Source of the DNA: a virus
DNA: 64,000 nucleotides
Virus record (IMG/VR): IMGVR_UViG_3300026197_000002
Coordinates: 1 to 64,000 of that record
Reading direction: 5' to 3' (one strand)
Below the pieces are notes generated by a model. That model was given only the letters and a program-made list of their open reading frames with translations. It ran no database searches and was not told the DNA's origin. Within the stretch, counting starts at the first letter, position 1. Every line of letters starts with the position of its first letter. A program made the position numbers and the translations under genes. Shown here piece after piece: positions 21,262-28,710 of this stretch.

Positions 21262-22152
21262 ATGTTTAATAATCTTAAAGTTCAAAGTTCAGACAAAAAA
21301 GTTGTAAATACTAAAAGTCTATACACAGGCTTAATGAATGTAAAAGTAGTAGCTCTTAACCCAACCTTGAAAGAGCTTAAAGCTCTTGGGTACAATATTA
21401 AAGAAGATAGCCAAGAACCTCAATATTATAAGGTTAATACTTATGGTGGAGATGATACATTTACAGAATTACATTTCTTAGTAGAAGGAACTGAAATTAT
21501 TGACCAAAAACCTGTTACGGTTAAGAATAGAATTAAAGTTGTTATTTCTGATAGAGATAGGAAAGATAGTTCTACAGGTAAAAAGCAGTATATCTATGGT
21601 GGTTTCAAAGCTAATGAAGTTAAAACTTTATGGTTAGAGAATCCAGAGGATATTCATAATAGTAAATATCCTCCTACAAAAGAGGAGATTTCTAAAATGA
21701 GAGTAATTAAAGAAGGAGAAGAAGTATTGATGAATCTTCTTATTAATTGGCTAAATCTACCTACCAGAGATATTGATGGTAATCCTGGACATTTCATGTT
21801 AAATGAAGATGAATGGAAGAAATTACAGTCAAAAGAAGGTGTTAAAGATTTTGAAAAATCTTTAAAAGATGCAAAGGCTTTTGATAATGATGTGCAAGTA
21901 CTATTTACAGTAACACATTCACAAGATGGTAGTAAACACTATCAAAATATTGATACTAAAATGTTTGGTAGAGCTACTGATAAGCAACAAGTGTTTATAG
22001 ATTATCATAATAAGAGTGACTATAATGTTCCAAAAGGAGATTATAGTTATGAGTTTAAGGAATGGGAAGCAACTCCTGTACTTAATATACCTACATCTGA
22101 AAAAGAGTTAAATGCTCCATCAGGTGATGCAAAAATGAAATTTAAGTTTTAA
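21262..22152 (+). CDS. Conserved-type replication protein, 296 aa, possible ssDNA binding
   Basis: The gene stands alone between two hairpins with its own candidate promoter motif, which suggests high or separate expression, as for a single-stranded DNA-binding protein. The product starts with a basic Lys-Ser-Leu-Tyr-Thr-Gly-Leu-Met-Asn-Val-Lys-Val beta segment and contains several strands (Leu-His-Phe-Leu-Val-Glu-Gly). It ends in Lys-Met-Lys-Phe-Lys-Phe rather than the acidic tip of bacterial SSB. Similar proteins in crAss-like replication modules are, as far as I recall, uncharacterised. SSB is an inference from context. Confidence 0.5.
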   Translation: MFNNLKVQSSDKKVVNTKSLYTGLMNVKVVALNPTLKELKALGYNIKEDSQEPQYYKVNTYGGDDTFTELHFLVEGTEIIDQKPVTVKNRIKVVISDRDRKDSSTGKKQYIYGGFKANEVKTLWLENPEDIHNSKYPPTKEEISKMRVIKEGEEVLMNLLINWLNLPTRDIDGNPGHFMLNEDEWKKLQSKEGVKDFEKSLKDAKAFDNDVQVLFTVTHSQDGSKHYQNIDTKMFGRATDKQQVFIDYHNKSDYNVPKGDYSYEFKEWEATPVLNIPTSEKELNAPSGDAKMKFKF

Positions 22153-22163
22153 TATTCTAATAG

Positions 22164-22195
22164 AAAAAGATAGTATTTATAGTACTATCTTTTTT
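22164..22195 (+). terminator. Rho-independent terminator
   Basis: AAAAAGATAGTA (22164-22175) pairs perfectly with TACTATCTTTTT (22183-22194) around a 7-nt loop, and the T-run is part of the arm. It closes the 21262 gene, 20 nt before the primase start. Confidence 0.75.
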
Positions 22196-22215
22196 ACTTT
22201 AACTATCATAACAAC

Positions 22216-23265
22216 ATGTTTAATATATCTACTACACCAAGTGATGTAATTACTAACCCTATACAATTAATTAGAGAAATTGAAAGTAAATATTCTCAAA
22301 TAGAATTAATGGAGTACTTTCTACAATGTGAGGTATCTGATAAATTAATACCATTAGATGCTTACAGAGAAGATGAATCTCCTAGTTGTGGGTTTACATT
22401 AGTAGGAAATAGATTATTCTTTTCTGATTATGGTACATATATTTATGGAGATTGGAAGGTAGCAGCATCATTATATTATCAATATATTTCTATTGATGAT
22501 AGTAGTACTAATATACCTCAAAAAGATTATACAGAACTTATTAGAAGATGCTATGATGACCTAGTTCTATCTAGTAATATAATAGAAATACCTAGGGATA
22601 TATTAAATAGTAAAATTAAATGTTTAGATAATAAATTTAAAAGTGATACTTTGATTGAAGTATCAGTAAGGTCTTATAATAATAAGGATTTACAATATTG
22701 GTATCCTATATCAAAAGAGTTATTAATAGATGAAGGTGTTTATGCTATAAATAAAGTGTGGATTAATAAAGCTATTATGCCTAAATTATCTAACACTAAT
22801 AATAATCCAACTTATGGATATAGATATGCTAATATTAATGTATCTAAGTGGAAAATATATAAACCTTTGGATTCACAGTATAAATGGAGAAATAATACAT
22901 TACGTAATAGGATAGATAAATCACCTAATAAAGATTATAATAATGATACTCCTAAAATACTATTTACATCTAAAAAAGATAGGTTAGTATTTAGGCAAAT
23001 GTTATTAAAATATAACTTAGATGATGAATATTATACGTATAATTATCAAAGTGAATCTTATATTCCAGATAATCTGCTAGGAAATACTAGGTATATGTTG
23101 AGGGATATGGATTATCCAGGATTACAATATAGTAGACAATTAAAAGAACTATTTAATATTAACATCTTAGAACTTCCTGATTGTAAAGATGTGTATGAAT
23201 ATGTTAAAGTATATTCTATTGATGAATTGTATAAATTATGGAAGAAATGGATGAGCAAGATTTAA
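22216..23265 (+). CDS. DnaG-type primase, divergent, 349 aa
   Basis: The N-terminal region (residues 37-80) is laid out like the DnaG zinc-binding domain: Glu-Ser-Pro-Ser followed by Leu-Phe-Phe-Ser-Asp and Tyr-Gly-Asp-Trp. However, the cysteine pairs are largely lost (only Cys38 and Cys58 remain). A TOPRIM domain follows: Ile-Leu-Phe-Thr-Ser-Lys-Lys-Asp (about residues 247-255), then Arg-Asp297-Met-Asp299-Tyr-Pro-Gly302 and Asp-Val-Tyr-Glu-Tyr-Val. TOPRIM aspartates bind the metals for primer synthesis. It sits downstream of PolB and the DnaB-like helicase, completing the replisome. Its end overlaps the next gene by 28 nt. Confidence 0.7.
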   Translation: MFNISTTPSDVITNPIQLIREIESKYSQIELMEYFLQCEVSDKLIPLDAYREDESPSCGFTLVGNRLFFSDYGTYIYGDWKVAASLYYQYISIDDSSTNIPQKDYTELIRRCYDDLVLSSNIIEIPRDILNSKIKCLDNKFKSDTLIEVSVRSYNNKDLQYWYPISKELLIDEGVYAINKVWINKAIMPKLSNTNNNPTYGYRYANINVSKWKIYKPLDSQYKWRNNTLRNRIDKSPNKDYNNDTPKILFTSKKDRLVFRQMLLKYNLDDEYYTYNYQSESYIPDNLLGNTRYMLRDMDYPGLQYSRQLKELFNINILELPDCKDVYEYVKVYSIDELYKLWKKWMSKI

Positions 23266-23474
23266 AAGTAGATGACCTATTATTAGTAGAAGTAGGTTCA
23301 TCTGATATAGTTATGAGGGTTGAAGAAACCATTATAGGTATTACTGATGGTGTTAATATAACAGTATTAGAGGCTGTTCAAATTAATGCTAATGACCCTG
23401 TTATAATATTAGTAGATGATTTAGAAGATTATGATTGGGAATTATATATAAGGTTAAATATAAATAATAATTAA
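23238..23474 (+). CDS. Hypothetical acidic beta protein, 78 aa
   Basis: The start lies within the end of the primase gene. The product is very acidic and strand-rich (Val-Glu-Val-Gly-Ser-Ser-Asp-Ile-Val-Met-Arg-Val), fitting a small barrel. It might partner the primase given the overlap, but nothing in the sequence shows this. Confidence 0.5.
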   Translation: MEEMDEQDLKVDDLLLVEVGSSDIVMRVEETIIGITDGVNITVLEAVQINANDPVIILVDDLEDYDWELYIRLNINNN

Positions 23475-23654
23475 ATGAAAAAGGCATCTGAAACAGATTA
23501 CCTCCCTAAAAATTATCATATTTATAGAGTATTGAAGTATGATTTATTTTGGTTAAAAAATAAATTAAATAAAACTGATGAATATTTTATGCAGAATTTA
23601 TTAAAAGATTTAATAAAACAAACTGAAGATAAAATAAAAAAAATAGGATATTAA
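23475..23654 (+). CDS. Small basic helical protein, 59 aa
   Basis: The ATG abuts the previous stop (TAA-ATG). The 59 residues are basic and helical (Leu-Phe-Trp-Leu-Lys-Asn-Lys-Leu, then Leu-Leu-Lys-Asp-Leu-Ile-Lys), ending Lys-Lys-Ile-Gly-Tyr. No family is recognised. Confidence 0.5.
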   Translation: MKKASETDYLPKNYHIYRVLKYDLFWLKNKLNKTDEYFMQNLLKDLIKQTEDKIKKIGY

Positions 23655-23685
23655 TATAAAAAAATTAAATATAAATAATAACTAG

Positions 23686-23991
23686 ATGAAAATAAAAAAA
23701 TTAAATATTTTTGAAGAAATATCTCAAAAATTGATTGGTAAAAAAATAGTATATTATGAATTACTTGAAAAATATGATAATAATAAGTATGATAAAATAT
23801 CTAGGGTTTTTGAACTAACTGATAACCAAATAGAATTAGCATTAAAAAATAATTATCATATTGTTGTAAAGACTGATACTATTGTAAATGTTAGAGAAAC
23901 TACATTAGAAGAGTTTTTAGCATTTATAGAATTAGAATCTTCTACTTCTTTATTTTTAAGATTAGATGATACAATAACTATAATTAAATAA
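23686..23991 (+). CDS. Hypothetical protein, 101 aa
   Basis: The product has a basic N-terminus, a central helix and a strand-rich second half; no motif is recognised. Its stop overlaps the next start by one base (TAATG). Confidence 0.5.
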   Translation: MKIKKLNIFEEISQKLIGKKIVYYELLEKYDNNKYDKISRVFELTDNQIELALKNNYHIVVKTDTIVNVRETTLEEFLAFIELESSTSLFLRLDDTITIIK

Positions 23992-24329
23992 TGGATATAC
24001 AAGAACAATCTAAAATATCATCTGTACTAACATTGTTACAGTTTTCATATAATATAGACTATATAAAAGATTCATTATTAAATAATACGTTCAAACATGA
24101 AGTTAAAAGGGCTTTTAATCAATTAATAAAAGCCAATGATGTATTTTTGAATAAGATAATGAAACACTTTAATAGTGATACTGCTAATGTAATAAATGAA
24201 GATTCTGACCTATTACTAGATATAACTTTGTTAATTGTAGGAAATCCTAGATTTGTCAAGGATAGACTACAAGAATTAATAGAAAACTTTGTAGAAGAGT
24301 TAAAGTCAGAACAAAAATTGGATAATTAA
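23991..24329 (+). CDS. Hypothetical helical protein, 112 aa
   Basis: The product is predicted all-helical with Leu/Phe-rich helices and an acidic C-terminus. It is coupled to the gene before it by a one-base overlap. A promoter-like sequence (24318-24348) overlaps its last codons. Confidence 0.5.
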   Translation: MDIQEQSKISSVLTLLQFSYNIDYIKDSLLNNTFKHEVKRAFNQLIKANDVFLNKIMKHFNSDTANVINEDSDLLLDITLLIVGNPRFVKDRLQELIENFVEELKSEQKLDN

Positions 24330-24348
24330 TAAGTATTATATATATTTG
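24318..24348 (+). promoter_or_regulatory. Candidate Bacteroidota-type promoter
   Basis: TTG at 24318-24320 and TATATTTG at 24341-24348 are separated by 20 nt. This matches the known Bacteroides housekeeping promoter (TTG or TTTG, about 19-21 nt, TAnnTTTG). It sits immediately after a coding gene and would drive the 144-nt gap before the 24474 gene. Confidence 0.45.
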
Positions 24349-24354
24349 TATAGT

Positions 24355-24437
24355 TGTGATAGTTAAATAGAGTTTAAGAAATCGTTTTTTGAGTGTATTC
24401 TTTGTATTAGCAGAAGGAAGTCCTAGACTTCCTTTTT
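24355..24437 (+). ncRNA. Candidate small RNA of about 80-85 nt
   Basis: The interval between the promoter at 24318-24348 and the terminator at 24413-24437 has no open frame with a usable start. A transcript starting about 7 nt after the -7 element would be about 83 nt and end in the terminator stem. This is inferred from the promoter/terminator pairing; the alternative is simply the 3' end of the upstream operon. Confidence 0.3.
24413..24437 (+). terminator. Rho-independent terminator
   Basis: AAGGAAGT (24414-24421) pairs with ACTTCCTT (24427-24434) around CCTAG, followed by TTT. The same stem is used at the convergent junction at 31828-31858. Confidence 0.75.
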
Positions 24438-24473
24438 GCTTTATATAGCTATTATAAAATTAACTTAGATATT

Positions 24474-24617
24474 ATGAAAACAATAAAATATTATCCAGAA
24501 TTTTGGTATAAATTAGAATATGAAGTAGAAGAATTAAAAATTACATTTAAAGCATGGAAAATTATTCTATTAAATGAGGATAATTTAAAGCATATAATAC
24601 AGTTTTTAATACATTAA
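24474..24617 (+). CDS. Small protein, 47 aa
   Basis: The frame begins at an ATG with the leader AGATATT and ends at TAA 24615-24617. The product is aromatic at its start (Tyr-Tyr-Pro-Glu-Phe-Trp-Tyr) with an amphipathic helical end. It lies just after a terminator and 14 nt before the next gene. No family is recognised. Confidence 0.45.
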   Translation: MKTIKYYPEFWYKLEYEVEELKITFKAWKIILLNEDNLKHIIQFLIH

Positions 24618-24631
24618 AAAAATAAAATTAA

Positions 24632-25354
24632 ATGGATATTATAACCAATTTACAAGAATTACAAGCATCTGACCAATATATTAAATTAAAGAATGGTAAA
24701 CATCATAGAATGCCACATCCACAAGATATATTGTCAGATTTTAGTAACAACTTAGGTATTAATAAAGAAGATATAGATGTTACTCTAGGTAATAAACAAG
24801 TTAATGGAACTGACAAAGGTGACTCTATTAGCTACAAGTCTTACCTATTAGAATATACAGTACCCGATTATGATTATGAAGGTCATGAAGGTAAAGTAGG
24901 AGCTGTAATCTCTAATACTAAGGATATTATTACAGTATATGCAGGAGCAAGAGCAACTGCCTGTTTAAACCTTATGGTATTTGGAGCTGATGCTTTAAAT
25001 ACTGCTGATATTAGTACTGCTGATATATCTAAAATGTTATCATTTATTAAGATTAAGTTAGAAACTAATAAAAATAAATGGTTAGATGATATACAGCGTA
25101 TGAAAGATACAACGTATACTGTTACAGAAGATTTTAATATGAGAAAAGGTGAAATTCTTAGTAATATGAATACTACCATGCTACCTTATGTAGTACATGC
25201 AGAAAAACAATTACGCAACAAGGATAGTCTATATTATCCTATGCCTGACAGTGATTGGAAATTGTTTAGTGCTATAACTGATTATAATCGTAATAGAGGT
25301 GTAGATAATCAACCTAATGAGATATTGAAGATTCAAGACTTATTCTTAAATTAA
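24632..25354 (+). CDS. Hypothetical protein, 240 aa, possibly DUF932-like
   Basis: A central segment (Gly-Ala-Val-Ile-Ser-Asn-Thr, then Tyr-Ala-Gly-Ala-Arg-Ala-Thr-Ala-Cys-Leu-Asn-Leu-Met) recalls the conserved core of DUF932 phage/plasmid proteins, where an Arg-x-x-Cys-x-Asn-Gly motif occurs. The resemblance is weak and was not tested. The N-terminus has a His-His-Arg-Met-Pro-His-Pro cluster. Function is unknown. Confidence 0.5.
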   Translation: MDIITNLQELQASDQYIKLKNGKHHRMPHPQDILSDFSNNLGINKEDIDVTLGNKQVNGTDKGDSISYKSYLLEYTVPDYDYEGHEGKVGAVISNTKDIITVYAGARATACLNLMVFGADALNTADISTADISKMLSFIKIKLETNKNKWLDDIQRMKDTTYTVTEDFNMRKGEILSNMNTTMLPYVVHAEKQLRNKDSLYYPMPDSDWKLFSAITDYNRNRGVDNQPNEILKIQDLFLN

Positions 25355-25355
25355 T

Positions 25356-25547
25356 ATGGAAGTTCACTTAAAGAAATTAATATGTGGAGAATGTGGAGAA
25401 GAAAAACATTTATTGTTTCAACGTTCAAATGGTGAAATATTGGTGAAATGTATAAAATGTAAAAATGTAAGTGATATAAAAATAACTAAACCTAAGATAG
25501 TTATTGGTAATGTTTCAGGGTTAGGAATTTTATGTCCAGAATCTTAA
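25356..25547 (+). CDS. Zinc-ribbon protein, 63 aa
   Basis: Cys9-Gly-Glu-Cys12 and Cys32-Ile-Lys-Cys35 are spaced like a zinc ribbon (CxxC, 19 residues, CxxC), with a short beta hairpin between. It starts 1 nt after the preceding gene and is followed by a strong terminator. Zinc ribbons of this size usually bind nucleic acid or protein; the partner is unknown. Confidence 0.7.
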   Translation: MEVHLKKLICGECGEEKHLLFQRSNGEILVKCIKCKNVSDIKITKPKIVIGNVSGLGILCPES

Positions 25548-25597
25548 AGTATATAAACAGTAACCGAGTGTTGTAGCCAGCATTCATATAGTGTTTA

Positions 25598-25634
25598 GGG
25601 TAAGGTATGAATATAACCTTACCCTTTTTTTTTT
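25598..25634 (+). terminator. Strong rho-independent terminator
   Basis: GGGTAAGGT (25598-25606) pairs perfectly with ACCTTACCC (25616-25624), followed by ten T (25625-25634). It is the strongest terminator in the window and divides the replication block from the following small-gene block. Confidence 0.88.
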
Positions 25635-25658
25635 ACAAGTTAAAATAAAAAATAAATA

Positions 25659-25934
25659 ATGAAAATAGAAAATAAAAAAAGATATATTATAGTACAAGAA
25701 TCTGGTTTTGTAAGAATTGGTGAAGTAGTAAGAAACAATCATCAAATTTTTGGAGAAGTTTATACAATTACTAATAATTATATTATTAGAGTTTGGGGAA
25801 CTAAAAATGGATTAGGTCAATTAGCTACCCAAGGCAAAACGTCAGCAACTGTCCTTGATTACGAAGGTACTACACATATTCCTGTGAAAAAAGTATTACA
25901 CTTTATAGAAATTAAGGAAGGAGTGAAACTGTGA
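25659..25934 (+). CDS. Small beta-barrel protein, 91 aa
   Basis: The first gene after the 25598-25634 terminator. The sequence is strand-rich (Tyr-Ile-Ile-Val-Gln, then Val-Arg-Ile-Gly-Glu-Val-Val and Tyr-Ile-Ile-Arg-Val-Trp-Gly), consistent with an SH3/KOW-like barrel. No exact family is recognised. It ends 2 nt before the start chosen for the Gly/Tyr-repeat gene. Confidence 0.55.
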   Translation: MKIENKKRYIIVQESGFVRIGEVVRNNHQIFGEVYTITNNYIIRVWGTKNGLGQLATQGKTSATVLDYEGTTHIPVKKVLHFIEIKEGVKL

Positions 25935-25936
25935 AT

Positions 25937-26287
25937 ATGAGTAATAGTAGCGTTTACGATATGGTATTTTCTGATGAAAAGCAAAACAAAGAGCTTGGTT
26001 TAATGCTCCTAGAATCACAAGGAATTAAAAATGTTTTCTTTGGTACAAAGTATGATGCAGGGGGTGATGGATATGGTGATGGGTATGGTGAAGGATATGG
26101 TGATGGCAACGAGTATGGCTTTGGTGACTACTATGATGAAGGTAATGGCAAAGGGTATGGCTACGGTATAGGTTATGAAGACGGTGATGGTGGAGGTTAT
26201 GGTTATGACTACGGTTATGGTTATGGCTATGGTTATGGTTATAATAATAGTGATGGTGATGGATATGTTATGGGGGAGGATTGGTAA
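25937..26287 (+). CDS. Gly/Tyr/Asp-repeat protein, 116 aa
   Basis: From about residue 38 to the end the protein is a low-complexity run of Gly-Tyr, Asp-Gly and Glu-Gly units (for example Gly-Tyr-Gly-Tyr-Gly-Tyr-Gly-Tyr), encoded by imperfect tandem GGTTAT hexamers at 26060-26245. The N-terminal 30 residues (Met-Val-Phe-Ser-Asp-Glu-Lys-Gln-Asn-Lys-Glu-Leu) match the N-terminal module of the leucine-rich-repeat protein at 3558. I prefer ATG 25937; a GTG at 25931 overlapping the previous stop is possible. Such Gly/Tyr-rich tails can be sticky or phase-separating, but a role is not known. Confidence 0.65.
   Translation: MSNSSVYDMVFSDEKQNKELGLMLLESQGIKNVFFGTKYDAGGDGYGDGYGEGYGDGNEYGFGDYYDEGNGKGYGYGIGYEDGDGGGYGYDYGYGYGYGYGYNNSDGDGYVMGEDW
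26060..26245 (+). repeat. Imperfect GGTTAT hexamer array
   Basis: Tandem GG(T/C)TA(T/C) and GATGG-type units encode the Gly-Tyr and Asp-Gly repeats. The array is nearly uniform at 26191-26243. It may change length by slippage. Confidence 0.7.
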
Positions 26288-26997
26288 TGGATATACTAAT
26301 AGAAGAAGCCAATATTCAAACTTATAAGTTTGAATATGAAGGGATAGACTTTAATGTAGATATTACAGATGTTGATACAGAATCTGTAGGAGCTTATGAA
26401 TTATGTGTACCTACCATATTTGTATTAATGATGTGTAATTTTTATGATAATCCAAACATAAACGAAATAGAGGAAGAATTATCTGATAACTATTATAAAG
26501 AATATTATACCGATAATGCCGATAATATAATACTTATTTTAAATTACTTAATTTTATATTATGATGAGCTAGTAGCTTTACATTTTAATTTAGAAGTAAA
26601 GATTAAAACTGAACACTTAACTTGGGTATTACATGATATATTGCATGCAGAATATGATGTTTCAGAAAGTGGTATATATACTTCTAATTACGGTGAAGTA
26701 GATAGAATAGTAGATTCTTGGGATGAATATTTATTCATACTTGATGACTATAATATTCCATTTACAAAAAAGGATTTAAAGACTTTTTTAGAAGTATATG
26801 AGGCTAAATCTTTTAGAATAAAAGATGATGTTAGAGATAATTTAAGAAGTAGATTATATGATTTAATAAGTGAAACATCTGTTAAATCAGAATATATAGA
26901 TGCTTTTATAGAAAATAGATATTCAGTAGAAATAGATACTGAATATAGTAATAAAGTAACAAACTTAGAAATATATGAATATGATGAAGAAATTTAA
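26287..26997 (+). CDS. Hypothetical acidic protein, 236 aa
   Basis: I chose ATG 26287, which overlaps the previous TAA by one base (TAATG); an in-frame TTG at 26281 is less likely. The protein is acidic, with an N-terminal beta segment and a largely helical centre and C-terminus. No family is recognised. Confidence 0.55.
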   Translation: MDILIEEANIQTYKFEYEGIDFNVDITDVDTESVGAYELCVPTIFVLMMCNFYDNPNINEIEEELSDNYYKEYYTDNADNIILILNYLILYYDELVALHFNLEVKIKTEHLTWVLHDILHAEYDVSESGIYTSNYGEVDRIVDSWDEYLFILDDYNIPFTKKDLKTFLEVYEAKSFRIKDDVRDNLRSRLYDLISETSVKSEYIDAFIENRYSVEIDTEYSNKVTNLEIYEYDEEI

Positions 26998-27187
26998 AAG
27001 AAATGATACAGTGGTATATATACCACCATACTTAGATACTACAGATATTAAACATAAATTAGCTGAAATATCTAAGGTAATAGAAGTGTTGAGTAAAGAA
27101 TATCTTTATATAGAAAATATAAAGAATGGTACACAAAGAGTAATACACATAAATAATATATATTATGACAATAGAGGAAGTAAATAA
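26975..27187 (+). CDS. Hypothetical protein, 70 aa
   Basis: The start is embedded in the end of the preceding gene; ATGs at 26975, 26981 and 26984 are all possible. The basic start (Lys-Lys-Phe-Lys-Arg) is followed by Val-Val-Tyr-Ile-Pro-Pro-Tyr and an Ile/Val-rich end, like a small barrel. It overlaps the nuclease gene by 23 nt. Confidence 0.5.
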   Translation: MNMMKKFKRNDTVVYIPPYLDTTDIKHKLAEISKVIEVLSKEYLYIENIKNGTQRVIHINNIYYDNRGSK

Positions 27188-28442
27188 TAAATTTAAAAAT
27201 CTTTCTGAACAAGATAGGAAATACTTTAATACTATTGGATTATCTAATAGTTTCTTGAAACATATCAATAATCATTGTTATAAAAGAACTTTTGATAAAG
27301 TTATTGAATCATCAGAAGGAGTAAAAGAAGGGTATGCTATATGGAGGGGTAATCAAATACATAATGTATTATATGACCCAGAATATATTAAAAAGTTTTG
27401 GTATATTAAAGTTCCTGAAATGAATAATAGAACTAAAATACCTAACATATATTATGATTTATGGTCAATAGCTGCAACAGATTTTAGATTTAAAGTTAAT
27501 TATGATGATTTAGTATTAGAGAGATATTGTATTCACTATAAGTTAAAGAATGATTATAAAGATGCAAAAACTTTATATGAGCTACTTATAGAAATGAATG
27601 AGAAAGGTGTTGATAATTTTAAAGAGTTATATGCAGCTTATACAGATAGTTGTAAAAAAGAAGTTAGAAAAATATATGATTTAAACTTAATGTTTAAAGA
27701 TAGTTTATTTGAATATTATGATAAAAAGAATCAACCTGGTACTATATGTCTTAATGAAGTAGGTAATGATAAAGGTAGGTATTTTAAAGATTTAAGTGAG
27801 ATACACGATTTTCTTATATTACTAGAATCTACAGTAACTATGCTAAATAGTAATGAGGAATACCTAGAACTTACAAGTAAACCTGATGGTGATGGTAAAT
27901 TTGTTAAATTGATAGAACAACCTATTGTAGTTGATATGGAAGATGAAGTTTTTAAGATTAAACCTGATTTCTTATCTTTATATTACACTGATAATAAAAT
28001 AGTAATAACTTTATTAGATTATAAAACTTATGTTGGTAATATTTTAGAAAAGATAATTGATAATAGATATATTGACCAACTATCATTATACTTAGAAGTT
28101 ATATTAAAATCTTATAGAAGTTTATTAAAAGGTCGTACAGTAGAAATAAGAACGGCTATTGTAGGAATACACGATAGTGGTTATAGTGAAGTTATTAATA
28201 TACATCAATACTCTTGTATGGCTTGTATGAATGACTATACTTTACAAGAATGTATGTTGAAAGATGGTATGTTTAATCCATATAAACCTGTTGAAAAAGA
28301 GTATAATGCAATAGATAATCCTTTTATTGTAGCCTACTTAAATATAGATTATAGATATGGTTTGAAAACCTTAATTGAGATATATAAGAAACATTTAAAA
28401 GATAAATATTATTATGAACTTGACGGAAGAATTTTTAACTAG
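27165..28442 (+). CDS. PD-(D/E)XK nuclease, 425 aa
   Basis: The C-terminal half carries the restriction-endonuclease-like core. Lys-Pro267-Asp268-Phe is followed 17 residues on by Leu-Asp285-Tyr-Lys287-Thr, then Asp-Gln-Leu-Ser-Leu-Tyr near residues 303-308, the Gln-x-x-x-Tyr helix seen in RecB/Cas4-type and phage exonucleases. Asp268, Asp285 and Lys287 would bind metal. Cysteines near residues 347-360 (Cys-Met-Ala-Cys) hint at a metal cluster, but the full Cas4 set is not evident. It probably resects DNA ends in concert with the Sak4-like protein. Confidence 0.75.
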   Translation: MTIEEVNNKFKNLSEQDRKYFNTIGLSNSFLKHINNHCYKRTFDKVIESSEGVKEGYAIWRGNQIHNVLYDPEYIKKFWYIKVPEMNNRTKIPNIYYDLWSIAATDFRFKVNYDDLVLERYCIHYKLKNDYKDAKTLYELLIEMNEKGVDNFKELYAAYTDSCKKEVRKIYDLNLMFKDSLFEYYDKKNQPGTICLNEVGNDKGRYFKDLSEIHDFLILLESTVTMLNSNEEYLELTSKPDGDGKFVKLIEQPIVVDMEDEVFKIKPDFLSLYYTDNKIVITLLDYKTYVGNILEKIIDNRYIDQLSLYLEVILKSYRSLLKGRTVEIRTAIVGIHDSGYSEVINIHQYSCMACMNDYTLQECMLKDGMFNPYKPVEKEYNAIDNPFIVAYLNIDYRYGLKTLIEIYKKHLKDKYYYELDGRIFN

Positions 28443-28710
28443 CATTGCTAATGGTGGTACAAGAGCTGTAATACTTTATACATTATTACATAATATGTTA
28501 AAAGAAACTGAATCTAAAAAACCTGTTGAATCTAAGAACCCCAAAAAGGAGATTAAATCTATGGGATATACTATGATTAATAAAATAGAAGAAGTTATTA
28601 ATGAAGAAAGAGATACGTTGAATCTAAATTCAGAAGATGAAAGTTATTTATTTAAGATATTCAGAGAACCTTTAATAAAAATAATAAATGAATATTCATC
28701 TGCCAAATAA
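28414..28710 (+). CDS. Hypothetical helical protein, 98 aa
   Basis: It overlaps the nuclease gene by 29 nt and the next gene by 23 nt. The product is charged and helical, with a Glu-Ser-Lys-Lys-Pro-Val-Glu-Ser-Lys linker near residues 33-42. No family is recognised. Confidence 0.5.
   Translation: MNLTEEFLTSIANGGTRAVILYTLLHNMLKETESKKPVESKNPKKEIKSMGYTMINKIEEVINEERDTLNLNSEDESYLFKIFREPLIKIINEYSSAK

Noticed and set aside
25548-25597. Possible small RNA or riboswitch between the zinc-ribbon gene and the 25598 terminator
   Set aside because: No stable stem besides the terminator could be drawn and no promoter-like sequence was seen.
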